Positions 21,176-30,016 of a stretch of DNA of 64,000 nucleotides are shown in pieces. Every line of letters starts with the position of its first letter. Position 1 is the stretch's first letter. Both the position numbers and the translations under genes were made by a program. The notes below the pieces were generated by a model. That model was given only the letters and a program-made list of their open reading frames with translations, was not told where the DNA came from and ran no database searches. The stretch is from Bog-473 sp963838835 (GTDB lineage: Bacteria; Actinomycetota; Acidimicrobiia; Acidimicrobiales; RAAP-2): assembly GCA_963838835.1 (NCBI GenBank), contig CAWITA010000014.1, positions 62,001-126,000 of the forward strand, read 5' to 3'.

Positions 21176-21408
21176 GGGTCGATCCTAAATCTGGCGGGCC
21201 GGAACCTGCCCCGGACGCCGGACCGGGTACGTCAAGCGCCGCAATCAGCGTAGGTTTCGTGTCGAGTGCCTTCGGCCCGACCTGGGGGTGGTGTAGCGAT
21301 TACGGCGTTCCGAAAGGCACAATCCTCTTGGAGATTTCGGAAGACTCCATCCTGGTGGACTGTTACGACCCCAGGCGAAGGGCAGTAGTACTCAGTTGCT
21401 GTAAGTAG
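21151..21408 (+). CDS. Possible small protein (85 aa)
   Basis: Short frame opening MILIRLTAWVDP and ending LVDCYDPRRRAVVLSCCK. It lacks a ribosome binding site and overlaps other weak frames, so its reality is doubtful. It is listed because the translation is balanced and not obviously a shadow of another gene. Confidence 0.25.
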   Translation: MILIRLTAWVDPKSGGPEPAPDAGPGTSSAAISVGFVSSAFGPTWGWCSDYGVPKGTILLEISEDSILVDCYDPRRRAVVLSCCK

Positions 21409-21592
21409 CGGGGGTGCCCCTTTGCGGGGGAGGACACTGATTGAGAACGCATTGAGTGCTTCTGCACAGTCCGGCAAAGAGGACGTGGCGGATAGGCCCG
21501 CCAGCGCACGCCGGATCGCTGCCGCCTTCCGACCTCCCATTTCGACAACCACAGGTCCCTCCGATCCAATGGGAGCAATTGGTTGTAGCCGG

Positions 21593-21715
21593 TCACCTGC
21601 ACCAGGCTTCCCTTAGACACCCCACCCCAGCACTGGCTATCTGAAGTACCAGTGCAGTGGCCATAACGACCGTGACAAATCCGACTGCGCTGACGAAGTG
21701 AACGACCAACCTCAT
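21593..21715 (-). CDS. Possible single-helix membrane peptide (40 aa)
   Basis: From ATG 21715 the frame encodes one hydrophobic helix (VVHFVSAVGFVTVVMATALV) and a short Cys-containing tail. It lies about 75 bp downstream of the Cys-rich small gene on the same strand. Only length and hydrophobicity support it. Confidence 0.25.
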   Translation of the reverse strand: MRLVVHFVSAVGFVTVVMATALVLQIASAGVGCLREAWCR

Positions 21716-21790
21716 GAACCAACTATGACGCAGACTGCGCAAGATCGGTTCGGATACAGGCGGAGGAGTGTTCTCGTCGCCGGTCCGGGA

Positions 21791-21943
21791 CTAGCGGATG
21801 ATCTTAGGAGCGTGGTCCCGCTCAACCTCAGTCGTCTGTGCACCCGGAAGGTCCTTGCAGCAACACTCTGGATCGGCACAACGCTCGACCACCTGCTCGG
21901 CATCCACGAGACATCCGCACTCTGCACAGCGCATCTCCATCAT
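21791..21943 (-). CDS. Tiny Cys-rich protein (50 aa)
   Basis: A 50-residue frame from ATG 21943. It has a CAECGC knuckle near residue 6 and a CADPECCCK cluster near residue 22, giving seven cysteines in the first 30 residues, then an acidic/basic tail. This looks like a compact metal-binding or disulfide protein. It follows the repeat lipoprotein gene (stop at 21948) by 4 bp on the same strand, so co-expression is likely. Confidence 0.45.
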   Translation of the reverse strand: MMEMRCAECGCLVDAEQVVERCADPECCCKDLPGAQTTEVERDHAPKIIR

Positions 21944-21947
21944 TGAC

Positions 21948-23243
21948 CTACCGGACGGTCGTCGTAGCTACGTTGCGACTGGGGATCAGCGACCATTGGT
22001 CGCCGTTGAAGTCTTCAGTCGTGGTCAAGTAGTTCGAGGTTCCACCGTAGTGGCTTCCCACCGCCACGCACGAGTGCGCTGAGGCACACGACAAAGCGGC
22101 GAGGCCGGGCTGTGAACTCTGCGGTACAGCGGCGCTTGGGGCAGAACTCCACGCATTTCCTTTCATCGTGTACACAAGACTTGCTCCATCGAATCCGGGA
22201 AAGCTCACCCCGACGGTCACGCAGGTGTTCGACGTTGCACACGAGATGCCGTTGAGTTGGCCTCCACCAGGAGCCGTCGCCACGCTATCGAGTGTCCAGC
22301 CCGTGCCCGAATACGACTCGGCAAGGGGAGTCTCTCCTGCGGACTTGGAGACGTAGGTGTACCCAACGGCGTGACAGGAAACCGCACTGGCACATGAAAC
22401 ACCGCTAAGGAGATCGTAGAAGGTTGTGGCTTGGTTTGGACTAGGTACTACCGACCAGGACTTGCCTTTGAAGACCTCTAGCAAAGTTGCAGTACCCGAT
22501 GAACCGACCGCCACGCAGTACCGTGGGCCAGCACACGACACACCTTGGAGGCCACCGCCCCCGGGGACGGTCGGGCTGCGGACCGCCGTCCACTTCGAGT
22601 GTTGATAGGTCTCGATGAGCGGTTGTCCACGTGGGTAGTCAGCCACACTCATAGCCTGACCTACGGCCACGCACATCGAGCGAGTGGCGCACGATACGCC
22701 GGTCAGCCGATCGGCACCATCGGGCGGTGGCTGGACCGTCTCACATTTGAGGGCGGTGGGCGAAGCGCACGGCGTGACCGTCTTGGTGCTGACGCCCGGG
22801 CTGGGGCTGGGTGCAACCGACCAAGATCTGCCGTTATAGGTCTCGATAAGCGTTCGCTGCGCCACCTGGGTGTTGGCCACCTTCCCGATGGATTCGTATC
22901 CGACTGCGGCACAGAACGTGCGACTCGGGCAAGAGATGCCAAACAGACCAGACCACGTACCCACCGTCGGACTGGGCGGTATCGACCACGACTGACCTCC
23001 GAAGACCTCGACCAGTGTCCTCATGGTCCCCCCGTATTCATCTGGCGAACTGGTTCCGACTGCGACGCAGAATCGAGCCGCCGGGCAAGAGACATCCTGA
23101 AACTCTGAGGATGCGTGGATCAGAGCCGCCCCAGAAGGAGCGGTCCCGGAGAGGGTGCACGAGCCGAGGGCGAAGCCGATGAAGACTGCACCAACGGCGA
23201 CCGACCGACGGGACCGTCTCCAACGAAGCAGGGGAATCCTCAT
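21948..23243 (-). CDS. Repeat lipoprotein with GVSC…CxAVG motifs
   Basis: A 431-residue exported protein with lipobox FALGSC near residue 29. The body is built from seven or so units of about 50–60 residues. Each contains a (D/G)(V/I)SC … C(V/A)AVG pair of cysteines followed by LIE-Y-G-SWSV-PSP, e.g. LFGISCPSRTFCAAVGYES and LQGVSCAGPRYCVAVGSSG. Regular spacing suggests a disulfide-stapled beta-propeller on the cell surface. Function is unknown. ATG 23243 follows GAGGTG. Confidence 0.75.
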   Translation of the reverse strand: MRIPLLRWRRSRRSVAVGAVFIGFALGSCTLSGTAPSGAALIHASSEFQDVSCPAARFCVAVGTSSPDEYGGTMRTLVEVFGGQSWSIPPSPTVGTWSGLFGISCPSRTFCAAVGYESIGKVANTQVAQRTLIETYNGRSWSVAPSPSPGVSTKTVTPCASPTALKCETVQPPPDGADRLTGVSCATRSMCVAVGQAMSVADYPRGQPLIETYQHSKWTAVRSPTVPGGGGLQGVSCAGPRYCVAVGSSGTATLLEVFKGKSWSVVPSPNQATTFYDLLSGVSCASAVSCHAVGYTYVSKSAGETPLAESYSGTGWTLDSVATAPGGGQLNGISCATSNTCVTVGVSFPGFDGASLVYTMKGNAWSSAPSAAVPQSSQPGLAALSCASAHSCVAVGSHYGGTSNYLTTTEDFNGDQWSLIPSRNVATTTVR

Positions 23244-23417
23244 GCACACCTCACGTGTCTGCGCCTGCGTTGGTGGACGTGATCCTCGAAAGCTGCATTT
23301 CGCCTGGCTGGGGCCTCAAACTTACGTTCGTAGCAAGAGACCCTCAACCGTACGCCCAGGTTCGCCCAGGGGTGCTCCCGTCCGCCGGGGACGGTGGGGC
23401 AGTTCGGCACGACGGTG

Positions 23418-23753
23418 TCATCCCAACAGGCGACGAACTCGAGCTACCCCTTCGTCAGGGCGGGAAGGAAGGTCGCCCCGCTTGGCGCACCACCGTATGC
23501 GCTCACGGTGACCGCCGGCCGAGGGAATCAGCCTGATACCAGGGTTAACCGTCGTCACCTTTGGAGCCGAACTTCTGGTTTGCGATCCCGAATGGAGTCC
23601 GCCGACATCGGGCACAAGATGCGGAACGACGCTGGGCTGGGCCACTTCTTGGGATGGCCCCCGAAGCACCAAGGCGACCACCAAGGCACCTGCGATGAGG
23701 GCAGCGGCTGCGGCACCTACAAGGAGCCTCCGAGTCAGCGGCTGACGAGCCAT
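23418..23753 (-). CDS. Hypothetical single-pass membrane protein
   Basis: From ATG 23753, two bases after the stop of the previous minus-strand gene. One N-terminal transmembrane helix (LLVGAAAAALIAGALVVALVL, residues about 9–29) is followed by an extracytoplasmic tail. Near 23530 another frame reads more naturally (AVTVSAYGGAPSGATFLPAL), so a small indel may have altered the C terminus. No family is recognised. Confidence 0.42.
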   Translation of the reverse strand: MARQPLTRRLLVGAAAAALIAGALVVALVLRGPSQEVAQPSVVPHLVPDVGGLHSGSQTRSSAPKVTTVNPGIRLIPSAGGHRERIRWCAKRGDLPSRPDEGVARVRRLLG

Positions 23754-23755
23754 AC

Positions 23756-24001
23756 TCAGATTCTCGCACCAAGGCACGGGTACGACAGCCCTCCAATCAG
23801 CACCAGACTGCCCCGTACATCGGGACCGTGGGGCACTTCGGCAACCTCGTCGCAGTGAGGCAACCAGCCCCAGATCTCACCTATGGCTGTCGTGGCACTT
23901 GGATCACGAGCGAAATTTGCCTTTCCCAACTCGTGGCACTTCGGGGTCGTGATAGTGATTCCGGCGTCATTTTCGGCCAGGATGACGTCGAGCGATGCCA
24001 A
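23756..24001 (-). CDS. Hypothetical protein, 81 aa
   Basis: Placed between two minus-strand membrane-protein genes with gaps of 22 and 2 bp, which favours a real operon member. The protein has three cysteines (TTPKCHELG, WLPHCDEV, LSYPCLG) and no membrane segment. No homologous family is recognised. Confidence 0.35.
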   Translation of the reverse strand: MASLDVILAENDAGITITTPKCHELGKANFARDPSATTAIGEIWGWLPHCDEVAEVPHGPDVRGSLVLIGGLSYPCLGARI

Positions 24002-24023
24002 CCGGTACTTCTAGGCCGCATCC

Positions 24024-24713
24024 CTATGCCCCGCAGTTGATGTGCGCTGCCTCTTGTTGAGACAGTGACAGAGCGGTACTCGGTCCGCAGAATCCTGAGC
24101 GCCCAAATGGGCTCGAAGTTGTTGCAACTGCGGGTGTGACATAGAGAAGATCGCTCTTGGTAACGGTCAAGGTGGCATCTCCATCGGGAAGTACGGAAGG
24201 CTCCGTTGATGCCGAAATCACTGCTCGTGCTCGTTCGCCGGTCACCGATGCAAGGCGGATTACTGCACGACCACCGTCATGGATCTCGTCCACGGGGCTG
24301 GCAACACCAGAGACCAGTACTGTTTTCGGAGTCACCGTGTCGCAAGGTGCCCCAGGGGTGACGTGGGGACTTCCGCAGTCCACGTGAATGGGCCACAGCG
24401 CCGATCCTTGGCCATTGGTCCGGATATGCACGTAGTAGGTATGCACATGCCACGTGCCGGCAAATTGCCCTGCCGCCACCCCAGGAGGGGGTGTCTGGTT
24501 TCGGCTGGGTTGCTGGTACTTGCCACCGGCGACTGAAATCTCGCTGTAAGTCAGAAGACCAGCCAAAGCAACCACAATGACGGCAGCGCCGAGCCACGCC
24601 AACCGGCGTCGCCTCTCACGCTGCTTCGCCTCCCTGAAGAGAAGGTCCGCATCGGTCGGATCAGGCTCAGCCGAAGCCCCGCTCGTCGGTGTCGGACGCT
24701 GGACAACAGCCAT
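24024..24713 (-). CDS. Membrane-anchored extracytoplasmic protein
   Basis: A 229-residue protein from ATG 24713. A basic stretch (REAKQRERRRRLAW) precedes one transmembrane helix (LGAAVIVVALAGLLTYSEI, about residues 45–63). The remainder is exported, with cysteines that may form disulfides (HVDCGSPHVTPGAPCD; SGFCGPSTAL … HINCGA). It is divergently paired with a GntR regulator only 21 bp away, and both start codons lie within one palindrome, so it is the likely target of that regulator. Confidence 0.6.
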   Translation of the reverse strand: MAVVQRPTPTSGASAEPDPTDADLLFREAKQRERRRRLAWLGAAVIVVALAGLLTYSEISVAGGKYQQPSRNQTPPPGVAAGQFAGTWHVHTYYVHIRTNGQGSALWPIHVDCGSPHVTPGAPCDTVTPKTVLVSGVASPVDEIHDGGRAVIRLASVTGERARAVISASTEPSVLPDGDATLTVTKSDLLYVTPAVATTSSPFGRSGFCGPSTALSLSQQEAAHINCGA

Positions 24714-24739
24714 AACGCTACTATCATTGGCGTTATGGC
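24709..24739. promoter_or_regulatory. Palindromic operator-like site covering two divergent start codons
   Basis: GCCATAACGC (24709–24718) and GCGTTATGGC (24730–24739) form a perfect 10-bp inverted repeat with an 11-bp spacer. The left arm holds the minus-strand start codon and the right arm the GntR gene ATG. This is the expected geometry for an autoregulated divergent GntR operator. Either the transcripts are leaderless or the true starts lie slightly downstream. Confidence 0.6.
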
Positions 24740-25124
24740 CTCTGTCAAGGCAGCACGGGAAAGTGACTCCGATGCGTTGATCCTTACTGAAGTTGACCGG
24801 TCCGACTCGATGCTTCTCCACGATCAGGTCGCCGCTGAGATCCGACGAGCTATCGCCGAGGGCGAGGCTGACCCCGGGGACCGCATTCCCCAAGCCAAGG
24901 ATCTCGCTGCCGTGCTCGGGGTGAACACCAATACCGTTCTGCGGGCGCTGCGTGTCCTCCGAGACGAGGGACTCTTGGAACTTGGCCGAGGCCGGGCCAT
25001 CGTCGTGGCTGGTACACCCGAGCGCAGCGCCGTCGTTGCCCGTATGAAGGAGTTCCTCGACTTCGCACGGACACAGGGCTACCGGCGTGATGAGGTGCTC
25101 ACCATGATGGAGTCCCTTCCCTAG
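24735..25124 (+). CDS. GntR-family transcriptional regulator (short, YtrA-like)
   Basis: A 129-residue regulator with an N-terminal winged helix (LHDQVAAEIRRAIAEGEADPGDRIPQAKDLAAVLGVNTNTVLRALRVLRDEGLLELGRGRAIVV) and only a short C-terminal helix, as in the YtrA subgroup that usually controls adjacent membrane-protein genes. The effector is unknown. The annotated ATG lies in the palindrome; ATG 24810 (MLLHDQ) is a possible alternative start. The divergent partner at 24024–24713 is the obvious regulon candidate. Confidence 0.85.
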   Translation: MASVKAARESDSDALILTEVDRSDSMLLHDQVAAEIRRAIAEGEADPGDRIPQAKDLAAVLGVNTNTVLRALRVLRDEGLLELGRGRAIVVAGTPERSAVVARMKEFLDFARTQGYRRDEVLTMMESLP

Positions 25125-25234
25125 ACCGTTTCCCGGACAATGAGCAAGCCACGCCGTAATTCCGCAGTGATGGGTCAGATACGCTCGATTTCAACCGGCA
25201 GTAAAACCCCAGTCCCAGGCATATCGTTCACGGT

Positions 25235-25954
25235 GTGAAGCGTGAAGCCCAGTGGTATCTGGTGGAGACTCTTGCTAGCGCCAGAGGCTAGCTCGGGATA
25301 CGTGACGACTACGAGGCCAAGCAAACCCAGCTAAGCCACTTCGCAGGCATCTTGGCCGGGTTCCGCTACCTCGGAGCGGTTACTGAAGAAGAGGAGCAGG
25401 ACTGGAATCGCAGGATGCTTGTTGCGCTCGGCTATGAGGTACCCGATCCTGCACCACCTGGCATCGGCCAGGCCATTGACGTCGGCGATCCTGCCAAGCG
25501 CCCCCCTCGACCTCAGCCCCGAAGCGTTCCCGTTTTCATCCGCTCGCAACCAGGACCCGACGAGGAGTTCGAGATCCATGGCGGCAAGCTCCGAGTTATC
25601 GCTATCGAGTTTTACGACTCGACGGTAGCGATTAGATGGCGAGTCTCGCCCCAGCCTGACATCGCATCTGCCTTTCCCGATGAGGCTGCTGCTCTTGAGC
25701 AAGACCTCATGGGTCCCGAAGAGTGGGCTGCCGAGGAACTGCGGCAGAAAGCGCATCAGAAGCTGGCAATGATGCGGCTCTACAGGTTCGGACTGAGAGA
25801 TGATGCGGGCACGTCTTATGTCCCGATGGGTTCACGCCATGGTGGTGGCCCCGGCGGGATGACCGGAGAAGCTGAGTTCCACGCACCCCCGCCCGAGGCT
25901 TCAGTGCTTGTGTTCTCGTGGCTCGGACTTGAGGTGCCGATCCCCATCTGTTGA
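25235..25954 (+). pseudogene. Hypothetical gene with in-frame TAG near its start
   Basis: From GTG 25235 the frame reads KREAQWYLVETLASARG, hits TAG at 25289–25291, then continues in the same frame LGIRDDYEAKQTQLSHFAGI and on for about 220 residues to 25954. No ATG, GTG or TTG exists between the TAG and TTG 25352. The downstream part is acidic, with a Glu/Gln-rich helix (LEQDLMGPEEWAAEELRQKAHQKL). Options are a recent nonsense mutation, a base error, readthrough, or a shorter protein from TTG 25352 (200 residues). Confidence 0.55.
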
Positions 25955-26006
25955 GGTGTCACGCAGGGCATCCCTAACTGCCCCAGCACGGTTATGCGGC
26001 CGATGG

Positions 26007-26687
26007 TCAATGTGCGAATGTTGCACTTGCCGCTGGTTCGACGGGCGAGATGTCGATAATTGAGCCTGGGTCGGCTGGTCCACAGTAGGCCATCACCGAA
26101 CTGTCGATCTGATCGAATCGGAGTTCGAGCGAGGACGTGGTGTTCGGTGGGATGAAGCGGAGGATCGCTGCTGTGTCCTTGTCTCCCAAATCACATCGGT
26201 ACTGGTTGATCAGCACGTATGCAGCGGAGCGAGGGGGAAGATTCACGTTTTTGGGAGCACTCGACGTCACCATCTGGTCGCCTCCATGTCGATAAGCCAA
26301 CGGTAGGGCAGCCGCGGCAGAATCGATGAGTGAGATACCTGGATACCCGATCAAATGACATGTCACATTCGAGGAGTTCGTCAGAACAAGCCCTAGGGAG
26401 TGCTGACCAGTCGCCTCAGAAACCTGACCGCCCCAAGCCAGTGCGAGATCACCTGGCGCACAAGCGGCTCCGATTGGCGAACCAAAAAATCCTGCCGGAC
26501 TGGATGGTGTTGCCCCGAAGATCGGCGGAGCCGGCGTCTCCGTCGTGGTTGTAAGGCTAAACGAGGTCGATGGGGCACCGGTCGGGGACGGTGACAACTG
26601 CGTGTGCGCCGGGGATGTGCCACAGGCGGACAGGCTGCAGGCGGCAATGAGGCACCCCATCAAAATCAGGGACCGCACGTAGCCCAT
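26007..26687 (-). CDS. DUF4232-type lipoprotein
   Basis: A 226-residue secreted protein. The ATG at 26687 follows GGAGGGAGGG. The signal peptide (LILMGCLIAACSLSAC) ends in lipobox LSAC, followed by a Ser/Thr/Pro linker. The C-terminal domain has the DUF4232 pattern: LGLVLTNSSNVTCHLIGYPGISLID, then APKNVNLPPRSAAYVLI and LELRF, as in actinobacterial cell-surface proteins of unknown role. Confidence 0.75.
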   Translation of the reverse strand: MGYVRSLILMGCLIAACSLSACGTSPAHTQLSPSPTGAPSTSFSLTTTTETPAPPIFGATPSSPAGFFGSPIGAACAPGDLALAWGGQVSEATGQHSLGLVLTNSSNVTCHLIGYPGISLIDSAAAALPLAYRHGGDQMVTSSAPKNVNLPPRSAAYVLINQYRCDLGDKDTAAILRFIPPNTTSSLELRFDQIDSSVMAYCGPADPGSIIDISPVEPAASATFAH

Positions 26688-26843
26688 TAGCCCTCCCTCC
26701 GAAGGGACCAACGAGCAGAGCATACCTATAGGCGGCAATCGTCGATGAGGCGATCCGGACGGGGTAGCCCGGTTCGTCAGTGTCGTTCTGATGTTCCATA
26801 GCCTTCAGGTGAAGTGGGTCACCTGCTCGATTCGCCGTTCCCG

Positions 26844-27779
26844 CTAGTGCAGCCAACCACGGACGGCGAGTCCGAGCTCCCCTTCAAGTCGATCGGCGCT
26901 CACCTTGGCCAGCCCTTTAGGCCATTGCCGGTCGTAGCGGGTGTAGAGAGGTCGGGCCCGGGTGACCACCAACAGTTCGGCCAGGGCGAGGCCGAAGGAC
27001 AGCACGCCGTCTCGGGTGGCCGATACCGGAGGCAGTGTGGCGACGGCGTCCCGCTGTTCGACGCTGAAGGATCGGTTCCATTGCTTGGCTAGAGGCGGGG
27101 AGCCGGTCTCGGCGAGGAAGACCGTGGTGAGAAGTCCGAGGATGTGAGGGACGCCAGTCAAGTGGCGCATGTGCTCGTCCCGTTGGATGAGGGCAATGAA
27201 AGGTCCAGCCAAGCCACGGAGCTGCTCCTCGACGGCGTACTCGAGGGCATCGCCAAGGTCCTCGAACTGTCGGGACGAGAGCAGACCGACGGTATAGCGG
27301 GCGGGGCCGGTGTACTCCGGGGGTGCCTCACCCGAATAGACAGCCATGTCCAATGTCAGGCCCTCGGTCGTCAGCGTGTTGATGATGAACGGTGCGATGG
27401 GCCGGCGAGCGAAGACCGTCGGCGTGATCCTTGCGACCCAGACCTTCCAGTCGGTCAAGAATGACTCGAATCCCTCCGGCGTGGTGATGATCTTGAGGTC
27501 CAGATCGCTCCACTGGTCAGCCGTCCCACGGGCCACCGAACCGGACAGCTCCAATGCCTTCACCCTGGGATCAGCACCGAGCACCTGCTGAGTGCGGCGA
27601 TAGAGGTCGCCGTACCGATGATCGACAACCTCGAGCCCGCCTGGCGAAGATCGCTCGTTCGTACCCACGTCGATCCAGGCTTGGGCCCAGGACTTTCCCG
27701 TGTCAATTCGGAATCTGCGAAGACCGAGGATCGAGAACACCCAGCGGCCAGTCCCAGTACGCCAGACTCGGTGGAACAC
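26844..27779 (-). CDS. Nucleotidyltransferase-fold protein
   Basis: Contains the nucleotidyltransferase signature LELSGSVARGTADQWSDLDLKII (GS-x-ARG and D-x-D metal ligands, near residue 77 of the long form) followed by a third acidic strand (LTLDMAVYSG). This resembles aminoglycoside/lincosamide nucleotidyltransferases and MNT-type proteins. The helical C-terminal half (LIQRDEHMRHLTGVPHILGL) may bind the acceptor. Substrate is unknown; a resistance or toxin–antitoxin role is only a possibility. The GTG at 27779 gives the longest form, GTG 27668 a more typical N terminus. Confidence 0.7.
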   Translation of the reverse strand: MFHRVWRTGTGRWVFSILGLRRFRIDTGKSWAQAWIDVGTNERSSPGGLEVVDHRYGDLYRRTQQVLGADPRVKALELSGSVARGTADQWSDLDLKIITTPEGFESFLTDWKVWVARITPTVFARRPIAPFIINTLTTEGLTLDMAVYSGEAPPEYTGPARYTVGLLSSRQFEDLGDALEYAVEEQLRGLAGPFIALIQRDEHMRHLTGVPHILGLLTTVFLAETGSPPLAKQWNRSFSVEQRDAVATLPPVSATRDGVLSFGLALAELLVVTRARPLYTRYDRQWPKGLAKVSADRLEGELGLAVRGWLH

Positions 27780-27820
27780 TCGGCAGTAGTCCGAAGTGGG
27801 CCAAATGCCAACGCAACTGA

Positions 27821-27922
27821 CCCCCCATCATTAACGGTCGTAATCGACGTGGGGCCCCAGCCAGGCGCCGTTCATGAATGAATGCTCCGTCAGAGGGATA
27901 ACCCACTTGACTCCAGTAATCA
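27821..27922. repeat. Repeat R2 copy 1 (intact, about 100 bp)
   Basis: Begins CCCCCCATCATTAACGGTC, contains TAATCGA-GTGGGGCCCCAGCCAGG (with the palindrome TGGGGCCCCA), then a TTCAT motif and GGGATAAC, and ends AGTAATCA. The same blocks recur at 59894–61473, where an IS element splits them. No coding capacity is conserved. Confidence 0.75.
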
Positions 27923-27949
27923 GGAGGGTGCCGTATGGCGCCTACACCG

Positions 27950-28315
27950 TCAGATCGCCGGCCGTTCAAAGCGCTCGAATTCAAAGCGCTCGAAGCAGGC
28001 GGTCGTGGCCAGGCCGCAGCCCGGGCATATCTCAGGATCAACCTTGTGCAACTGACCGAACTCGGGATGCCAGCACATTGTGCAGTCGCGGCAGAAGTAA
28101 TTGCGCTGCTGCCGACGATCGATGGCCACCACTAGATTTGTGCCGGCGCAATTCGGGCAGGATTCCGGCATCGACAGATTGAGGGCCCGACCGAAGATTC
28201 CGCCAATCGTATCGAATCCGAATGTGGCCTCCCGTCCGGCACAGGCGAACTCGTCTCTGATATCGGCGTCATCATCGGGTGGGACCAGCCCATCAACGCC
28301 AAGCTGTTCAATCAT
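27950..28315 (-). CDS. Zinc-ribbon protein, 121 aa
   Basis: ATG 28315 follows GAGGAGGTG. The central part has CPNCAGTNLVVAIDRRQQRNYFCRDCTMCWHP, a classic four-Cys zinc ribbon, followed by a further CPGCG knuckle and a short repetitive tail (FERFEFERFERP). Proteins of this kind often bind nucleic acids or act as small adaptors. The N terminus is acidic. It is one of several Cys-rich small proteins in this segment. Confidence 0.7.
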   Translation of the reverse strand: MIEQLGVDGLVPPDDDADIRDEFACAGREATFGFDTIGGIFGRALNLSMPESCPNCAGTNLVVAIDRRQQRNYFCRDCTMCWHPEFGQLHKVDPEICPGCGLATTACFERFEFERFERPAI

Positions 28316-28644
28316 CACCCACCTCCTCTCGGTGGCTGACTCCCCTCTTATTGCTCGCTTAGCCCTACACCGACAAATCGCATAGGGCCGAATTACCCTT
28401 TGCCACCGGGAAGAAGATCGGCGGTGAGTGCCCTGCCACGTCTACGCCAGGAAGTCTTCCCGCTGGTATGTGAGGCATCGACGTAGTGCAGGAGCGATCC
28501 TCCGGAAGATCGCACGACGGGCCTCGGTTCGGGTCGTGAACTTCTCAGGGTCGTAGTGGATCACCAGCAAAACGGGGTACCGCCATAGCCGCCGCCGTCC
28601 TGCAGTGCGTGTTGGCCCGAATGAGGCGGTTGTCGGCAAAATGC

Positions 28645-29571
28645 TTATACGCTGCCCGCCTGGTTGCTGGAGTTGCCCTCGTCCCAGACACCCAGCAACG
28701 TCGTGAGCACCTCCTCGGCCGCGTCGAACCCGCCGAGATGGCTCTCGCCCGGTCGCACGTAGAGCTCGGCGTCGGGGATGAGCGACACCATGTGCTGGCC
28801 GTGGGCCAGCGGCACGAAGGGGTCGGCGTCGCCGTGCCACCAGCGCACGGGCACAGTGATGTCGCGAACGGAGAAGCCCCACGGCCTGGCGAAGAGGAGG
28901 AAGTCGAGGATAGGGGCGGCGAGGCCCCTGCGGCTCCCGGCGAACAGGTCGTCGAGGAACATGGCCTTGATCTCGGGATGGGCGAACACCCGGCGGTCGC
29001 CTTCCGGGGAGATGCGGGCGTAGAGATCGAACGCAAGCGACCCCGCCGGGCGCAGCGCCCACACGCCTGCGGTCAGCCCCAACGACAAGGGCACCCAGGA
29101 GATCGTGGCCAAGGGCCTGAGGGGCGCCAACCGTCCGACGAGGCCCCCGGGCAGGGCATCGTCACCCCGAGCCGGCGCGACGCCGCCGAGCACGCCGCCC
29201 ACCGTCACCCGGTCGGGCAGCGAGTAGCACGACGCGAGCACGTACGGGCCGCCTCCGGACAACCCGATGATCCCGAAGCGTTCGAACCCGAGGTGATCGC
29301 AAACCTTGGCCAAATCGGCCACGAAGTCAAGGAGAGAGCCGTAGCGGTGTGGCGTGGACCAACCGACCCCAGGGCGGTCGATACCGACGATGCGTACGCC
29401 AAGCTCCTCAGCGGCGACCCGGGCTGACTCTGGTATCTGCCGTCGTGCTCCGGGCGTGCCGTGCAGCCACACGAAGGGACGGCCGTCGACCGGGCCGAAC
29501 TCGGCGAACCCGACCCGTCGGACGTGGGGCCCGACCCTCACCGTCCCCTCGACCCGCGGCGGTGTGATCAC
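28645..29571 (-). CDS. Alpha/beta hydrolase
   Basis: A 308-residue hydrolase of the alpha/beta fold. The oxyanion region HGTPG is near residue 37, the nucleophile elbow GLSGGGP near 103, an acidic residue in WWHGDADPFVP near 250, and the catalytic His in PGESHLGG near 280. No signal peptide is seen. Substrate is undetermined. It starts at GTG 29571. Downstream (28442–28640) no clear gene is present. Confidence 0.88.
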   Translation of the reverse strand: MITPPRVEGTVRVGPHVRRVGFAEFGPVDGRPFVWLHGTPGARRQIPESARVAAEELGVRIVGIDRPGVGWSTPHRYGSLLDFVADLAKVCDHLGFERFGIIGLSGGGPYVLASCYSLPDRVTVGGVLGGVAPARGDDALPGGLVGRLAPLRPLATISWVPLSLGLTAGVWALRPAGSLAFDLYARISPEGDRRVFAHPEIKAMFLDDLFAGSRRGLAAPILDFLLFARPWGFSVRDITVPVRWWHGDADPFVPLAHGQHMVSLIPDAELYVRPGESHLGGFDAAEEVLTTLLGVWDEGNSSNQAGSV

Positions 29572-29950
29572 TTGGTCAGCTCTAGCAGCTTGACGCGGTG
29601 CCTTGTGAACCAGGGAGCTGGGAGGATGCGCATTCCTTACGCTGCGCGCCTACCCCGCGTTCCCAGAGCGAATCTAATGGCGACGAGCTGGGCGCTGCGG
29701 CAGTCCGGCGGATCCGGCGCCAAGGCGGGCGCTCACCGTGACGGGCGTTCCCGCACGTACGGCGGTTGGCGGTACGGGATCGCTGAGCGGGGCGGTTTCG
29801 AGTTCCGGGCGGGTCGCCGACATGGGTGACCAAGGTGGTGAACATCACCGACACCTGGGTAGTCCCGTGCTCGACGCCGGCCGGGCCCTGCACCGAGACC
29901 GGCTCGGCGGCGATCAGGGGGCGGTCGGGCAACTCGCCGAGCCCTAGGCG

Positions 29951-30016
29951 CTAGGCGGCGACCGCCCATCTGGCCTCCCAGGCTGGTGTGTCAAGGTTAA
30001 AGTCCCCCTCCGACAC
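29951..30016 (+). repeat. tRNA-Leu-like relic / attachment-site scar, copy B1
   Basis: Shares with the copies at 51899 and 59723 the string CTAGGCGGCGACCGCCCA, a CTGG-CTCCCAGGCTGGTGTG block and AAGGTTAAAGTCCCCCTCC, ending GACAC. The last 18 bases match the tRNA-Leu 3' end (AAGTCCCCCCTCCGACAC) with one C missing. The CCAGC…GCTGG stem is not intact here. It marks the end of the first island segment. Confidence 0.7.

Noticed and set aside
28442..28640. Possible transposase tail (FTTRTEARRAIFRRI)
   Set aside because: Only loosely like an IS3-type C terminus; the following residues do not fit, and no ends or other domains are visible.
29600..29950. Possible minus-strand coding remnant (LIAAEPVSVQGPAGVEHGTTQV)
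   Set aside because: Balanced composition over about 45 codons only, no start, and no recognisable family.
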